Notes: generated from the letters alone by a model not told the origin. A stretch of 64,000 bases of DNA from Meconema thalassinum (GCA_946902985.2 OX336399.1:157170411-157234410); one strand, 5' to 3'. Numbered from the stretch's first letter, positions 21,555-33,308 are shown. Numbers and translations: made by a program.

Positions 21555-22223
21555 AGGGTCATCGAAAAATAATGCCAACATTTTAAAAAATGATAGCACC
21601 ATAACCCTTTATGTTAAAGGTATAATTCTTTCACTGAACGCCAGCTGGTTAAAGTAAGTTTTGTTCTGGAGGGGACGTGACCTTGCTATGCGCAGACTAG
21701 ATGCGCAGTAGCCAAGGTCATCCGGGGGCGCGCGCCAATGAAGTCCTGACCTCACCCCTTTGGATTTTTTTCTGGGCGTACATTAAAAACATTGTGTATG
21801 CAGAAAAATGTCGGGATGGAGCACCTTCGGGAGCCAATTTCTGCCGCCATCTTGACAGTTACTCCTGAAATGATTGCACGTACCAATCCAGCCATTGGGA
21901 AAGCGTGCGTTCAATGCTGATGTTGGTGGTCGGCCTGGCCTAGATTTTTTTCTCTACTGTCCATGTTTCCTTAAACTGATTAAACCATCGACTGACAGCT
22001 TTGTAATCAGGTGCAGTTTGTCGGGCGGTGCAGCCGTTGGCACGCGCGCCCCCGGCCGACCGTGGCTACTGCACATCTAGTGTGCGCATAGCAAGGTCAC
22101 GTCCCCTCCAAAACAAAACTTACTTTAACCAGCTGGCGTTCAGTGAAAGAATTACACGTTTAACATAAAGGGTTTCGGTGCTATCATTCTTTTAAATGTT
22201 GGCATTATTTTTCAATGACCCTG
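21555..22223. mobile_element. Foldback mariner-type element with transposase fragments facing each other
   Basis: Inverted arms of about 190 bp run inward from CAGGGTCATCGAAAAATAAT and its inverted copy, with TA at 21553-21554 and 22224-22225. Arm identity continues to the G/C-rich word 'ccgggggcgcgcg' at both sides. Between the arms the plus strand carries transposase C-terminal wording (MEHLREPISAAILTVTPEMI, about 21817-21875, with nearby frame changes), while the minus strand carries N-terminal helix-turn-helix wording (WFNQFKETWTVEKK, about 21935-21985). So it is a rearranged derivative in which both ends come from the same transposon end. Confidence 0.8.
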
Positions 22224-22412
22224 TATTTCTCTGCTTGCACCCCGTTTGGTACTAATGCACTGCAAGCATATTCTGCAAACGATAATTAACACTACTATGT
22301 TTCCCTTGATGTGACTACAGACTAATCTGAGAGAAATATAATAGTGTTCAGTATCGTTAGCGGGATATGCTTGCAATACGTTACTAACATAGGGGATGCA
22401 AGCAGAGAAATA
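22224..22412. mobile_element. Palindromic MITE of 189 bp
   Basis: Arms of about 75 bp at 22224-22300 and 22338-22412: 'tatttctctgcttgca' with 'tgcaagcagagaaata', 'ctgcaagcatat' with 'atatgcttgcaa', 'aacactactat' with 'ataatagtgtt'. The left arm begins in the TA that also ends the neighbouring mariner element. Class not identified. Confidence 0.75.
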
Positions 22413-22469
22413 TCGACTTTCCTGACAACACACGTTAGTTGGGCTGCATTAAACAATATTATTAGGAGC

Positions 22470-22805
22470 GGCTGATTTACCCCCAAACGTTACCCCTCTT
22501 TTTCCACTGCCTTTGGGGTGGACTCTCTCCTATTTCCCTTTCTTCTCTGCCTTTCCTTCTTGGATCTCCTTCCTTCCAAGTCCGTCAATTCTCATTCTTC
22601 GAGGGTTGAGGGTATTTATTTTCCTCCTGTCTTTCATTTACATTCTTCCCCTTTTTGTTTCCTACTTCCTCTTCTAGTTTGTAAGGGAGTAGTTAGTTTT
22701 AGTAGTAGGTTTCATTTGATCATATTACATTTTCACTATCACCCAAACTATTAAGGGCCGATAGCCTTAATGTTAGGCCCCTTAAAATAACAACTATCAT
22801 GTCAT
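22470..22805 (+). repeat. Retroelement 3' end repeat, copy 3
   Basis: Shares 'ccttccttccaagtccgtca' and 'ttcactatca' with copy 1, and ends 'aagggccgatagccttaatg', 'ttaggccccttaaaataaca', 'actatcat'. 5' truncated. Confidence 0.65.
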
Positions 22806-23225
22806 AATTTCTTCTTTTCAAACACTTACCAATTTTGAATGCTCATTTCATTGAAATTTAACCTGTCAATAGAGTGTCCCTCCAGAGGGTCTACAGGCAG
22901 TATTTCTCTTAAGTTTATACAGATATTTTCAAACTATGGGTGGAGTCAGCCTAAACAAAACGGGTTATCAGCTACATTTATCAATGAAAAAATTATTTTT
23001 TGTTCTTATTGAAATTTGGTTGTTTAAATTTTTATATCCAGTTCACCCAGTTTATAATCTGATCGAGGAACAGATGCTACCAGATACCACATGTAAATAA
23101 GATGAACACTATAACCCATATTAATGAAATAAAAACTCAATTACTGTATGGTACGTTAACAGTTACGATGAATAATAACAGTTACCCATATTTGCGATGC
23201 ACTTCACATTAACCAGACATAGTGC
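22806..23225. other. A/T-rich spacer, no gene seen
   Basis: Nothing recognised on either strand. Confidence 0.4.
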
Positions 23226-23330
23226 ATAGTCCACTACCCCTGGGGAGGTCCGGGCAGGGTGTACCAAGAGCCCGCTGATGAGCCTGATAAAACCTGGGTG
23301 AAACCCCGCAAAACCTGGAAAAATAGCTGG
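23226..23330 (-). repeat. Short interspersed repeat fragment, inverted relative to 26565-26645
   Basis: 'accaagagcccgctgatgag' is the inverted copy of 'ctcatcagcgggctcttggt' at 26595; both are flanked by similar G/C-rich words (ggtccgggcag / acgcccggacc). Source repeat unknown. Confidence 0.55.
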
Positions 23331-23394
23331 ATTTTAATTACGACTTTATTTAACATGCAGTTAGATTTCATTATAACCGTTCTTAAAACGTATT

Positions 23395-23760
23395 CATATA
23401 GTGACGAACTAAAAAACCTACTTTTCTTAACATTTAAGATTCACGCCAATAAATAAAATCTGTATATCAGAAATAAAATGTTACATTGGATCTATCAGCG
23501 CTCGTAAAATAATGTTGGCAACAGTGTCATGTATGCGTTGCTTAGAATTAATCTGAAACATTATGACCTATTATTGCCCCAATTTTTGATAAAATCCATT
23601 TGTTAATACAGAAGTTACAAGTATTCGAATATTGGACCTATCAGCAGGCTTAGAATCATGTTGGCAGCCCTGACATTTATCAGTTATTCACTGTTGGTTG
23701 AAAGGTTGAAAATAAACGAAATTCCAGTGCATTAATAATTAAGTATGAAGTTTGCTCAGT
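23395..23760 (-). mobile_element. Helitron-like element C2, 3' fragment
   Basis: On the minus strand it ends with GAAAAGTAGGTT, then TTTAGTTCGTCAC, a truncated form of the family C hairpin. The body holds 'ttggatctatcag' and 'tggacctatcag' about 160 bp apart, each followed by 'atgttggca', the same core wording as 46870-47350. Confidence 0.5.
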
Positions 23761-23814
23761 AATTTAATTACAATTAAACAAGCCATTGGGCACTTTTCTG
23801 ACTGTAAATATCTT

Positions 23815-25757
23815 TATATATATAATTCTTCGACACGTGTGTATGTGACTGAACTCCTCCTAAACGACTGAACCGATTTTGATGGAATTTGGTATGTATA
23901 TTAGGGTGGGTCCATGTATGGTTTAGATTCACAATCTGACCCGGTAGGTGGAATGAACACAATTTATAACCACAATTTACACACAATTTTAGAACCACAA
24001 TATACAGTCAAAAACAGTCGTCATGGAAACCACTAGCCTTGGCCTTCGTGAAAGCTGATGTCTTTGGACGGTTTGTCTCTGCACGTTAGAGCCACCTGGT
24101 AGCAATCTGTGCAACTACCGCCATTACATACACTCCGCCCGTGGCGAAAATTTGTGTTTTATACCAAAGGTGGCAGTGATGTCGAATTCTACTGTTTGCC
24201 TCTGCACGTTAGAGCGTTTCAAAGTCCCGTATGCGTTCCTATACAATTCATCCGATTGCCATGAAACTTGGGTGATATGTTGAGTGAGCTCCAGGGAAGG
24301 TGTTTGGCTTAGTTAATCCATTTTACAATACATAGCGCACGAATAGATTCAACAAATGAGCGACGACGCGCGAAGCGTTTCAAAAAGGTCCCGTATGCGT
24401 TCAAATACCTTTCGTCCGATAGCGATGAAACTTGGGTGAGATGTTGTGTACACTCCAAGGAAGGCTTCTGGCTTAGTAAATCAATTTCACATTAGGTAGC
24501 GCACGACTAGATTCAACAAATGAGTGAAAACGCGCGAAGCGTTTCAACAAAATCCCGTATAAGTTTATATTCCATTCATAGATTGAGATGAAACTTTGAT
24601 GAGTTGTTGTGTACACTTAAGTGAAGGCTTCTAACTTAGTAATCCATTTCACAGGAGGTTGCGCACGAGTAGATTCAACAAATGAGCGGCGACGTGCGAA
24701 GCGTTTCAACAAAGTTCCGTATGCGTTCAAATGTCATTCATCCGATAGCGATGAAACTTGGGTGAGATGTTTTGTACACCCTACGGAAGGTTTCTGGCTT
24801 AATAAGTCCATTTTACAATAGGTAGCGCACGAGTAGATTCAACAAATGTGTGACGGCACGCGAATCATTTCAACAAAGTACCGTATGCGTCCATATACCA
24901 TTTATCTGATTGCGATGAAACTTTGTTGAATTGTTGTGTACACTCCAGGAAATGTTTCTGTCTTAGTAAATCCAGTTTTTAATAAGTAGCGCATGAGTAG
25001 ATTCGACAAATGAGCGACGGCGCGCGAATGGTTTCCACAATGTCCCGTATGCGGTCATATATCATTCATCCGATTGCGATCAAACCTTGGTGAATCATTG
25101 AGTACACGCCAGAGAAGGTTTCAGGCTTAGTAAATCAATTTTACAATAGGTAGCGCATGAGTAGATTCAACAAATGAGTGACGGCACGCGAATCGTTTAA
25201 AGAAAATCACTTATGCGTTCATATGTCATTCATCCGATTCTGATGAAACTTTGATGAGTTGTTGTGTACACGCCAGGGAAGGTGTTCAACTTGGTAAATC
25301 CATTTTACAATATTGGTAGCACACGAGTAGATGTAACAAATGAGTGACGACGCGCGAAGCGTTCCAACAAAATCCTGTATGCGTTCATATACTATTCATC
25401 GATTGCGATGAAACTTTGATGAGTTGTTGTGTACACTTACGTGAAGCTTTCTAACTTAGTAAATCCATTTCACAGTTGGTAGAGCACGAGTAGATTCAAC
25501 AAATGTGTGACAGCGCACGAATCATTTAAACCAAATCCCGTATGCGTTAAATGCCATTTATCCGTTTGTGATGAAACTTTGGAGAGTTGTTGTGCACGCT
25601 CCAGCGAATGTTTCTAAATTAGTTAATTCAATTCACGATAGTTTAGGGGCAGTTAACAGAAATTGAAAAAAATATTGTGTATCCAAAAGCACTTCAAGAA
25701 ACCAAGTTACAACACTTTCTTTGATTGGCAGGACAACGTCTGCCGGGTCAGCTAGTA
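23815..25757. mobile_element. Family E element with 164-bp tandem core
   Basis: Starts near 'tatataattcttcgacacg', then 'aactcctcctaaacgactga' and 'accgattttgatggaatttg', and ends 'gtctgccgggtcagctagta' near 25738-25757. Those end words are familiar as termini of a widespread arthropod repeat whose class I cannot name with certainty. The interior is a tandem array with no coding frame. Confidence 0.6.
24220..25640. repeat. 164-bp tandem repeat array, about 8.5 units
   Basis: The marker 'gcgcacga.tagattcaaca' recurs at about 24335, 24499, 24661, 24825, 24989, 25154, 25319 and 25485, with periods of 162-166 bp. Each unit also has 'cgtatgcgttcatat', 'catccgattgcgatgaaact' and 'gttgtgtacac'. Confidence 0.9.
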
Positions 25758-26564
25758 TGTTTCTAAAATAATAAAAGACTGTCCGTACGCCAAAATTTCT
25801 AAATATTTCAAGTGGTACGCAGTTGCTAAAAGGTTGTGAACCCCTGGTCTTGTGTATTATAAGGAGAGGAATCACTGGGAGAAAGTTGTCATTCTCTTGA
25901 GGTAGGGGTTATTCGAGCAGAAATCCTCACTCTGATGTAACCGATTCCTTCATTAATTCCCGCTGTCTGTGCAATATATTTCTCTTCTTGAAACAGCAGA
26001 TGCTAGATAAATATCTCCCCCACCCCCTTAGTTGAAATTAACAAATATATTTGTACAAGTCGCAGCAGAGTAAGCCGTCTCCTCCTTTTCCTTGTCCCAT
26101 GTTTAACTTAGTCAGCTAAGTGGATTTATCGCTCTCTGCCGCTCACTAATTCTTCCGCCTCCCTCTTCCTCCTGCTTCTCGCCCAAATCCAATTCCCCTA
26201 AATTCATCACGTAAAACTGTCCACGTAAAATTCTTGAGACAGATGTGTCGTGAGTGAGTTGCATTAGGAATCTCAAAAGAATCGACGAGGGTGGTTCTTA
26301 TTTCACAAAGAAAGAAATTACTCTAATCTATTTTTATCTCATTGAAAAGAAAATACTGATTGAAACATATTTTTCGACATTTTGTCCATTCAGCAATACA
26401 TTCCTAATAGTATTATTATAAACGAGTGTCTCCCCCCTCCCCCCCCCCCCTCCTCCTCTACTGCAATTCGAACAAAAATTCTCATCCATAAAGATGGTAT
26501 ATTGGCTTTCAAGGCCAAGGAATCAAAACTCAGCAATTTTTCTAGTTTTATGCCGTGTCTTGTG
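25758..26564. other. Spacer, no gene seen
   Basis: Includes a C/T-rich run at 26430-26456 (ctcccccctcccccccccc). No coding signal. Confidence 0.4.
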
Positions 26565-26645
26565 TGGGGTTTCGCCTTGGAACACCAAGCTGGCTCATCA
26601 GCGGGCTCTTGGTGTTCCACGCCCGGACCCCCACAGGAGTAGCGA
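26565..26645 (+). repeat. Short interspersed repeat fragment
   Basis: Inverted copy of the fragment at 23226-23330 (gctcatcagcgggctcttgg). Confidence 0.55.
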
Positions 26646-26839
26646 ACTGTGCACTACAAGACTGGGATTTCATGGCAAGTAGCAACAATAACTGTGGAAA
26701 CTGTACAATAGTAAAAAAATGTAACTGTTCAAAAATACAGAAGTGTGTATATCGATTGTAATTTCAGGCGGGACAAGCATATTAATCAAGTTACTTCCAA
26801 ACTAAGAATCATTTTAAGTAATTTTTCCATCTGAGGCAA

Positions 26840-27070
26840 AATATGTCTACCTCAGTGCTAAGAATGGCATACTATGGATTAGTGGAAAGTAGGCTTGGGG
26901 ACTAGCTTCAAATACATATATTAACAGAATTGCCAGCATTCAGACACGTTTCCTAAAATTCTTTGTAAGACATTGTGAAAGGCACCGATTATACTCAACT
27001 GTCATGTTGTTCTTCAAATGTTGTTCTCCTAATATATTTTATGATAATTATGGAATATTGTTGATAGTAC
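26840..27070 (+). pseudogene. LINE RT C-terminus, left part, interrupted by LTR retrotransposon 2
   Basis: One frame near 26838-26890 reads LRMAYYGLVESRLG, wording typical of the end of Jockey/CR1/I-type reverse transcriptases; later frames are shifted and contain stops. The sequence is cut at 27070 by the LTR element, and the C-terminal tail resumes at 37145. Confidence 0.5.
27067..27070. repeat. Target site duplication GTAC, left, LTR retrotransposon 2
   Basis: GTAC precedes TGTGCCCG and is repeated at 37141-37144 after GGGCACA. Confidence 0.93.
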
Positions 27071-30000
27071 TGTGCCCGTTTAGACCGGAGTCCGCACGAC
27101 CACATATGCATTTTGCCAATAATCAGTCAGCACGAGAGTCAAAATATCCCGGAGCGCCAGATGGGTTAAAGCAAATCGCAAAAACGACATCAAATTAAAA
27201 AAATGCTTTACTGATTTTTGGCTCAATGCAACAATAAGGATAGAAGGAGATTTGATTGGGAGTAACACATCCTGTAAAATTATCTCAGTTTATTTTGAAG
27301 TTAAAATTGACTGCAAAAATGCTCAAAGTAGCATCACTCACGTGTGGCGACCCACACTCTTATTTACACAATATACAGAACTTTTCCAAACACATTTGAC
27401 AATTATTTTTTTGGAAACACAAGTCTGATTAATAGTCCTGTAGACTGTGTTCCAAAATTATTAATGATTAATTCCAGTTCAAAGTTAATTGTCTCTACTG
27501 GAAATATCGTAGATCACTGTTTGAATATTTACATGATATTAACACTCGTAGAATAAATGTTCATAGAATTTTTAACTTTCACTTATTTTTCCAGTTTCAA
27601 AAATATATCGTCGAAAAATATTATTATCATAGAAGCAACACAAATCATTTACACATATTAATAACATCTGAAAAGTATTTGACCTTGAGCATAGCATCGA
27701 AGAACTGTGCGAAGCACAACAACAATTAATTGTTCTTCTGACATTGAACATTCGAGAAGTGACTCGATTATGAACTTCAAGTTCCTAACAAAATGTATGA
27801 TTTCTAAATCATCAACTTGATCAATAAATGGTTGAACCATTCAACTATTCAATTATCCACTTGGAATCATTATTATAAAAATATTTATATTCATGGCCAT
27901 TTTTAGCAATTTTCACAACTTGCAATTCTTCGACAGAATGCGGAAATTAGAATTGTAGTTTTATAATGAATTCATTTAGTTCATGGCACTAGGATTGAAA
28001 ATATCCTTCAAATTATTCGTGGTTAAAGAATTATTTTTAATTGGCAGTGGCCCATTCTACTATTTGTGTAAGAACACAATATTACAACAACAACGGCAAA
28101 GGTCTTCCTCTGAAGAAGAATAAACTACTATCATGACAAATCCGGGTTCTAGCAAAATCAAAGTCTAAATGGAATTCGTAAACAAGGTTGAAATAAGAAC
28201 TGATGGTTTCAAGAAATAACCTTCGGGTCATTCATCCGACGAAATGTGTAGTTCCAATACTCCTACTATAAACCTGAGCCATCGAACCTGCTATTTTATT
28301 GATGCTCGAAAAAACCTCTTCATTCCTGCGACTTAAACATGCGCACCTGGGAATGGCATTTCAACTACTCCACACATAAATTTTCTTCCCAAAATTTATA
28401 CAATAAATCAAGCCTCTGCTTGTTATCAACACTGGAAGATTAATAAACTTACAAGTTTATTTTATTTTAGCATTCAGTTCAACCCGTGAATTTACCATAC
28501 TTATGAAAATCTTTATTTCACTTTCGAGTGTATTTACGTCATGATTTTATATAAATACAACAATATCCTACTTGATACAAATATCATTTGCTTCCCGTTT
28601 CATGCCTCTCCGTGTTATCTGAAAAATATACTTTGCTCAATGCAAATATCAACTGTTCAACCAGAACTGAAATGTTGGTTGAATGCGGGCTTGCGCTAAC
28701 CACTCTCCTTCGGAAAATCTCCTGTTCCAAACTAGAAATGATTAAACTACTTCATAGGCTCTCTCTCAATACATATGATTATTATAAAATATAATATCCA
28801 AGAATTATTTAGAAAAATTATAAAAATTATTATTATTATTATTAGTGGATTATTATTATTATTATTCGTTATATCATTTTGAATATATTTAATTATCATC
28901 TCATTATGTGAGAATCCACATGTTCGAACCTTCGAATATGGAAAAAATATCCATTCCTCAACAAAAATAAATTTAACTTTTACAGTTACATCGGCTGATT
29001 ACCGTGATTTCCCAAAAATCTGAAATATTCAAATAAATGCTCGAAATGCACGGTCATCGATCCTAAACTGTTCTGAGTGCTGAAAATCCTCAGAATAACT
29101 CTAATAAGTCTTGCGTAAATCATTGCAAGCTTTAAATACGAAGAAAAAAATGTGTTGGTCATCTGCAGAAAAATAGTTTGTTCCAATTAGCTAGGCATAA
29201 TATAATTCAAATGTGGCTTACATTTCTTGATGGTCTTGAAGTGTAGTAAACCTGGTCTGTACCAGATTTATCCATAGACATGCCCTATCGGACAAGCACG
29301 TATAATCATTGTATCGGCCGCCATCATATACCCACAATCCGTCTAGTAAGACATAGTGGTAGTATCTCTTGACGTTTGAATAATCTGTTGTTCCATTTTA
29401 ATATGAGCTTCTATCAAAGCCATAACAGTTTGTTTAAATAGGGTCAGATCTAAGTGATCTATTATTAGATATGTCAGTTGTAACATAACTCACGGTAATC
29501 TTATCAGTACAAGAAAAACACTGACAGTCTAAGCAATCAACGGCTGTTCTGAAGATCGTTCCCTGGGCATGGTTTATTATATCACCATCTACCATGCGCT
29601 AAGCAACTTGTAGTTTCCCTTGCGTAGACTAATGAACGCCACCGTTATAGACTAGTCTTCTGTGTACTGACAGATCGAAGTGGTTAACTAGTTACAAATA
29701 TGAAAACTGACTTGAAATGGATTTAAACATCCAAGTATTAAGTTATTACTGGACTGTGACAAAGTATTAATTCTAGACAAAGTCTAGCATATGTCCATGT
29801 GAAAATATAAATATTTCCACCAATGTCTGTAGAAAAATCAATCACCTCAGTGATTCTCCTCGCCGTAAACTTACTAAGTTCCAACTCGTAGCGCAGCACT
29901 TTTCGTGACTATCACGACTTTGAAAAGAACGTGTGCGTAGATCCGGCAACCATGTGCCTTGGCTCAGCGTAGATGCAACTTGCTCGCCAAGTGCTTGTGT

Positions 30001-30398
30001 TAGAATGAGCTGACCATGCCTCGGCCAGCTGGCTTTTATTCAAAACTGCCAGGGTCACGCGTCATCACGTTGTAATCTAGAAATCCTCATATCTCTGATA
30101 TCCCTGGACCGATTTACATGATACTAATTGCATTCTCTTTCTTTTGGCCGTGCCGGTAATCTGATCCCAGTCTCCAGTCTCTACTCCATGGTTAACTATT
30201 TAATCAATAAATAGCCTCGACCTCTGCTATTACTCGCTACGTCACTTGACATCCAAGTATCGGTAAATTATTTCCAAATGCTTCGAGAAGCAATGTAGCG
30301 CAATATTCAAATATCTGAACTTTCAAAAGCGGCTACAGCCTTTCCCTTGATATCTAGGTGTCTGAATCTTGGAATACCCATTCCTAGAGTCGGGCACA
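27071..30398 (-). repeat. 3' LTR of LTR retrotransposon 2 (3328 bp)
   Basis: Pairs with 33813-37140. Contains (ATT)n runs near 28830-28867 and a TATA-like box at 30032-30041. Small open frames are duplicated in both LTRs but resemble no family I know. Confidence 0.93.
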
Positions 30399-30412
30399 TC
30401 CACCCCACACCT
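30399..30412 (-). promoter_or_regulatory. Polypurine tract, LTR retrotransposon 2
   Basis: On the minus strand GGTGTGGGGTGGA directly precedes the 3' LTR start. Confidence 0.65.
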
Positions 30413-30557
30413 AGCAAAAAATAAAAATTGAAAAATTTTTATTTTTCCTATCTACACATTAAATCATCTGGTTCTTGAATAATAGATCTTCAAATTCGAT
30501 GCATTGTAAGTTCCCACGATGTTACCAGTTCGTGTATTGGCGACTTCATAGCTTCCA

Positions 30558-33308
30558 TTATTGTTTACTTCCACAATATTCAAAATCTTCAATTTCACCA
30601 GGCTTAATATCAAAAAATTCGTGATACTCTTCCAAAATCTTCCCTAGCTCTGGGGACTCCTTCTCAGTGTAGACTTCTCTTCCTTCAGCTTCATGAAAAA
30701 TCAGAGACCATTGAGCATCTCCCTCGATGTCTTCCTCTTCTTTTCCCTCGAAGTTAATCTCTTCGGAATTCTTAAATCTGATCGTCTCTGTCTTCATATC
30801 TATCACTGCTTGATATTTCTGAATGAAATCTGCTCCCAATATCATGTCAAAAGCCATGTCCTTCATTACAACAAACACGTGTCGAAAATCATGTCCTCCA
30901 ATCGTAATACATAAGTATAATTGTGTTTTACACAGAGATATTTTATTGGGTATTATTCCTTGGATCTTAATTCCTGATACTGGAATCTCCTCTAAATTCT
31001 CTTTGAACTTCCACAGAATATAAAGCTTCTCACTCACCAGACAAAGCATAGCCCCAGTATCGATCAAAGTATCGACAGGCATACCGAATACTTCGCATGA
31101 TATGATTGGCATTCTAATTCTGGTACCCATTTCTTTTCGTTCGTCATTCTGTTGAATTAAGTCATCATCCTCTGCTTGCCATTTAATAATTCTGGAAGTG
31201 AAAGTGTTCAAAATTCTATCTTCTACTGTGAATTCGAAGTTGTTTTTTTTTTCGTTACCATTCCCCCGGGATTGTTGTGTTCCCGATGGACTTGGTTCAT
31301 TGGGCCTTTGCTCCAAATATTGCAAGTTATCTTGGTGTCTTGCTTCCAAATTTTTCCTCGTCTCCTTGTTGAACTCTTCATTGGACTGACGAGTATCTAC
31401 ATTCCCTCTGTTATTGTAGTTGTTTCTACCATAATATCTTCTTTCCTGGTACCTTCCTTGACTATCTCGTGGTCTTCTCCATCGAGTATTGTATCGATTA
31501 CCACCATCCGGTCTCGCATATGGTTTGTAACTGTATCTGTTACTGTACTGGTTCCATTCTCTCTTATTTGGATCTTCCCTCGGCGTTTTCTCTTCTCGCT
31601 CCTCTCGAATATCTCGAGGTGTCTGAGAATAACTATCAGCCATAACAGCGTACACAGCGTTGTTATTCTTTCCTCCCTTCTGATGGAAGAATTGAGCGTT
31701 TGTATGATACAGCTTCTGTAATACTTCATCAAATTGTTCCATATTATAGATATCGGCAGCGATCAAAGTCCTCTGGACGTCTGCTGGAAACTGACGTATC
31801 AATGCAGTAATCAACTCGTTATCTGGCATCGGCGGATCTAAATGTTGGAGTTTAGACAGCTGTCCAGAAAAGTACGTAGAGTATCGAGTAGGTTGTGACG
31901 TCGAGAATCTCTTCGAATATAACTCTGCTCTGACTTGCTGTTGGGTTTCCGGGGACCAAAACCTTTTCAATAACCCACGAGAAAACTCCTCAAAAGTGGT
32001 TAGAGTGGATCTAAATGCTCTAAACCAAAGAAGTGCAGGACCTTCCAAAAACTTCCCTATCACTCGGATCTGTCTTTCTTTAGGGATCTTAGAATCTTTC
32101 AGGTAATCACCTGCATCTCTCAGAAATTCCACGGGTGTTACAGAATCTCGCCCTGAAAATTTAGAAGGCTTATCTTCTACATTCTTAAATACAGTTATGG
32201 GGTTGGATTGAAATACTGTCCTGACCTCATCCTGATTTTGACTATCCGTTTCTCTAGCTCCTCCTAGATTTATCTGTATCTGTTCCTTTCCCCTTACATT
32301 TGGCATTTTTAACAGATGATCAGACTGTTTCTCATCCTTGATTTGAGTTTTCATAGCCTCAAGTTCCTTCTGGTTTTCTTCTGCCATTTTCTTGATTGCT
32401 TCAGTTTCTTTACAATTGTCCTTGACATCAGTGGATATCTGGTTCATAACAGCCTCATGACTTTTCAATGACCCTGTCATATCTGATATGTCCTTCTGAG
32501 TTGCTTGGATATCTTTGGAAATTACTTCAATATGGGATGACAAAGATTCCCTAATCTCCTTGATTCCCTCTTGGTTCTCCAGCTTGAGTGTGTCTTTAAT
32601 TTCATTGACAACTGTGGTTTTAATTTCAGTTTGCAACTCATTAATCACACCTTCTCTTATTTCTCCCATTACAAGTTCTTTGAATCGTTCCGTTAAACGT
32701 TGAACAACTAGAATTCCCATCTCGTTACTCTCCTTCTTCACTCTGACTTCCAGGTTGACCATGTCTTCACCAACATTCCTAAGACCATGTTCTATCCTAT
32801 CAGCTAAGCTTTGGGATCGAAGATCGGCATCGCGAAATTTTTCGTCCATTAAACTTGCGTTAGTAGCTAATGAAGTTTCGAGCTCATGTGTTTTATCGCA
32901 TAATTTATTCATTTTACTTTCAAGTGTCATTTTCAAAATTTCAGAATTCTCTTTAAATTTACTTTCCATTGAATTAAATTTACTATTTAAATTTTCTTTC
33001 AAGTTACCTTTTAAAGAATCAGAACTTTCTCTAAGTTTATTTTCTAAAGAATCAGAATTTTCTTTAAGTTTATTTTCTAAAGAATCAGAATTTTCTTTAA
33101 GTTTATTTTCTAAATTTTCTTTAAGTTTATTTTCTAAAGAATCAGAATTTTCTTTAAGTTTATTTTCTAAAGAATCAGAATTTTCTTTAAGTTTCCTTTC
33201 TAAAGCCTCAGTATTTTCTTTCATAATAGCGGCTACACGCCGTCCAGCTTCCTTTGAACTCTCCTCCAAACTCCTCATCATCCTCATCATTTCTTCCATA
33301 ATTTTCAA
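30558..33308 (-). CDS. gag-pr: Gag-protease polyprotein, 916 residues, with hendecad coiled coil
   Basis: Uninterrupted frame in the interior of LTR retrotransposon 2. Residues about 36-106 contain six to seven 11-residue repeats (LKENSDSLENK), a hendecad coiled coil made by 33-bp DNA repeats; more coiled coil follows to about 340. Residues about 370-540 are the retrotransposon Gag capsid-like domain (NVEDKPSKF, SVTPVEFL, LEGPALLWFRAF, LLKRFW, RAELYSKRFS). Residues about 583-640 are Arg/Tyr/Asn-rich without a CCHC knuckle. An aspartic protease follows: DTGA active site near residue 750 and ILGADFI near 825. The last 30 residues resemble the spacer ahead of RT, then it stops. By family: makes particles and cleaves Gag; cannot copy or integrate DNA by itself. 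Homologous to the Gag of LTR retrotransposon 1, but clearly a different family. Confidence 0.92.
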   Translation of the reverse strand: MKIMEEMMRMMRSLEESSKEAGRRVAAIMKENTEALERKLKENSDSLENKLKENSDSLENKLKENLENKLKENSDSLENKLKENSDSLENKLRESSDSLKGNLKENLNSKFNSMESKFKENSEILKMTLESKMNKLCDKTHELETSLATNASLMDEKFRDADLRSQSLADRIEHGLRNVGEDMVNLEVRVKKESNEMGILVVQRLTERFKELVMGEIREGVINELQTEIKTTVVNEIKDTLKLENQEGIKEIRESLSSHIEVISKDIQATQKDISDMTGSLKSHEAVMNQISTDVKDNCKETEAIKKMAEENQKELEAMKTQIKDEKQSDHLLKMPNVRGKEQIQINLGGARETDSQNQDEVRTVFQSNPITVFKNVEDKPSKFSGRDSVTPVEFLRDAGDYLKDSKIPKERQIRVIGKFLEGPALLWFRAFRSTLTTFEEFSRGLLKRFWSPETQQQVRAELYSKRFSTSQPTRYSTYFSGQLSKLQHLDPPMPDNELITALIRQFPADVQRTLIAADIYNMEQFDEVLQKLYHTNAQFFHQKGGKNNNAVYAVMADSYSQTPRDIREEREEKTPREDPNKREWNQYSNRYSYKPYARPDGGNRYNTRWRRPRDSQGRYQERRYYGRNNYNNRGNVDTRQSNEEFNKETRKNLEARHQDNLQYLEQRPNEPSPSGTQQSRGNGNEKKNNFEFTVEDRILNTFTSRIIKWQAEDDDLIQQNDERKEMGTRIRMPIISCEVFGMPVDTLIDTGAMLCLVSEKLYILWKFKENLEEIPVSGIKIQGIIPNKISLCKTQLYLCITIGGHDFRHVFVVMKDMAFDMILGADFIQKYQAVIDMKTETIRFKNSEEINFEGKEEEDIEGDAQWSLIFHEAEGREVYTEKESPELGKILEEYHEFFDIKPGEIEDFEYCGSKQ
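33000..33210 (-). repeat. 33-bp tandem repeat inside gag-pr
   Basis: On the window strand 'tctttaagtttattttctaa' plus 'agaatcagaatt' repeats about six times, encoding the LKENSDSLENK hendecads; one unit is shortened to 24 bp without a frame change. Confidence 0.9.

Noticed and set aside
21842..21856. YY1-type box in the foldback mariner
   Set aside because: Single occurrence inside transposase-derived coding sequence; probably coincidence.
24220..25640. CRISPR-like array
   Set aside because: Units are 164 bp with similarity along the whole unit, not short identical repeats with unique spacers; the context is eukaryotic.
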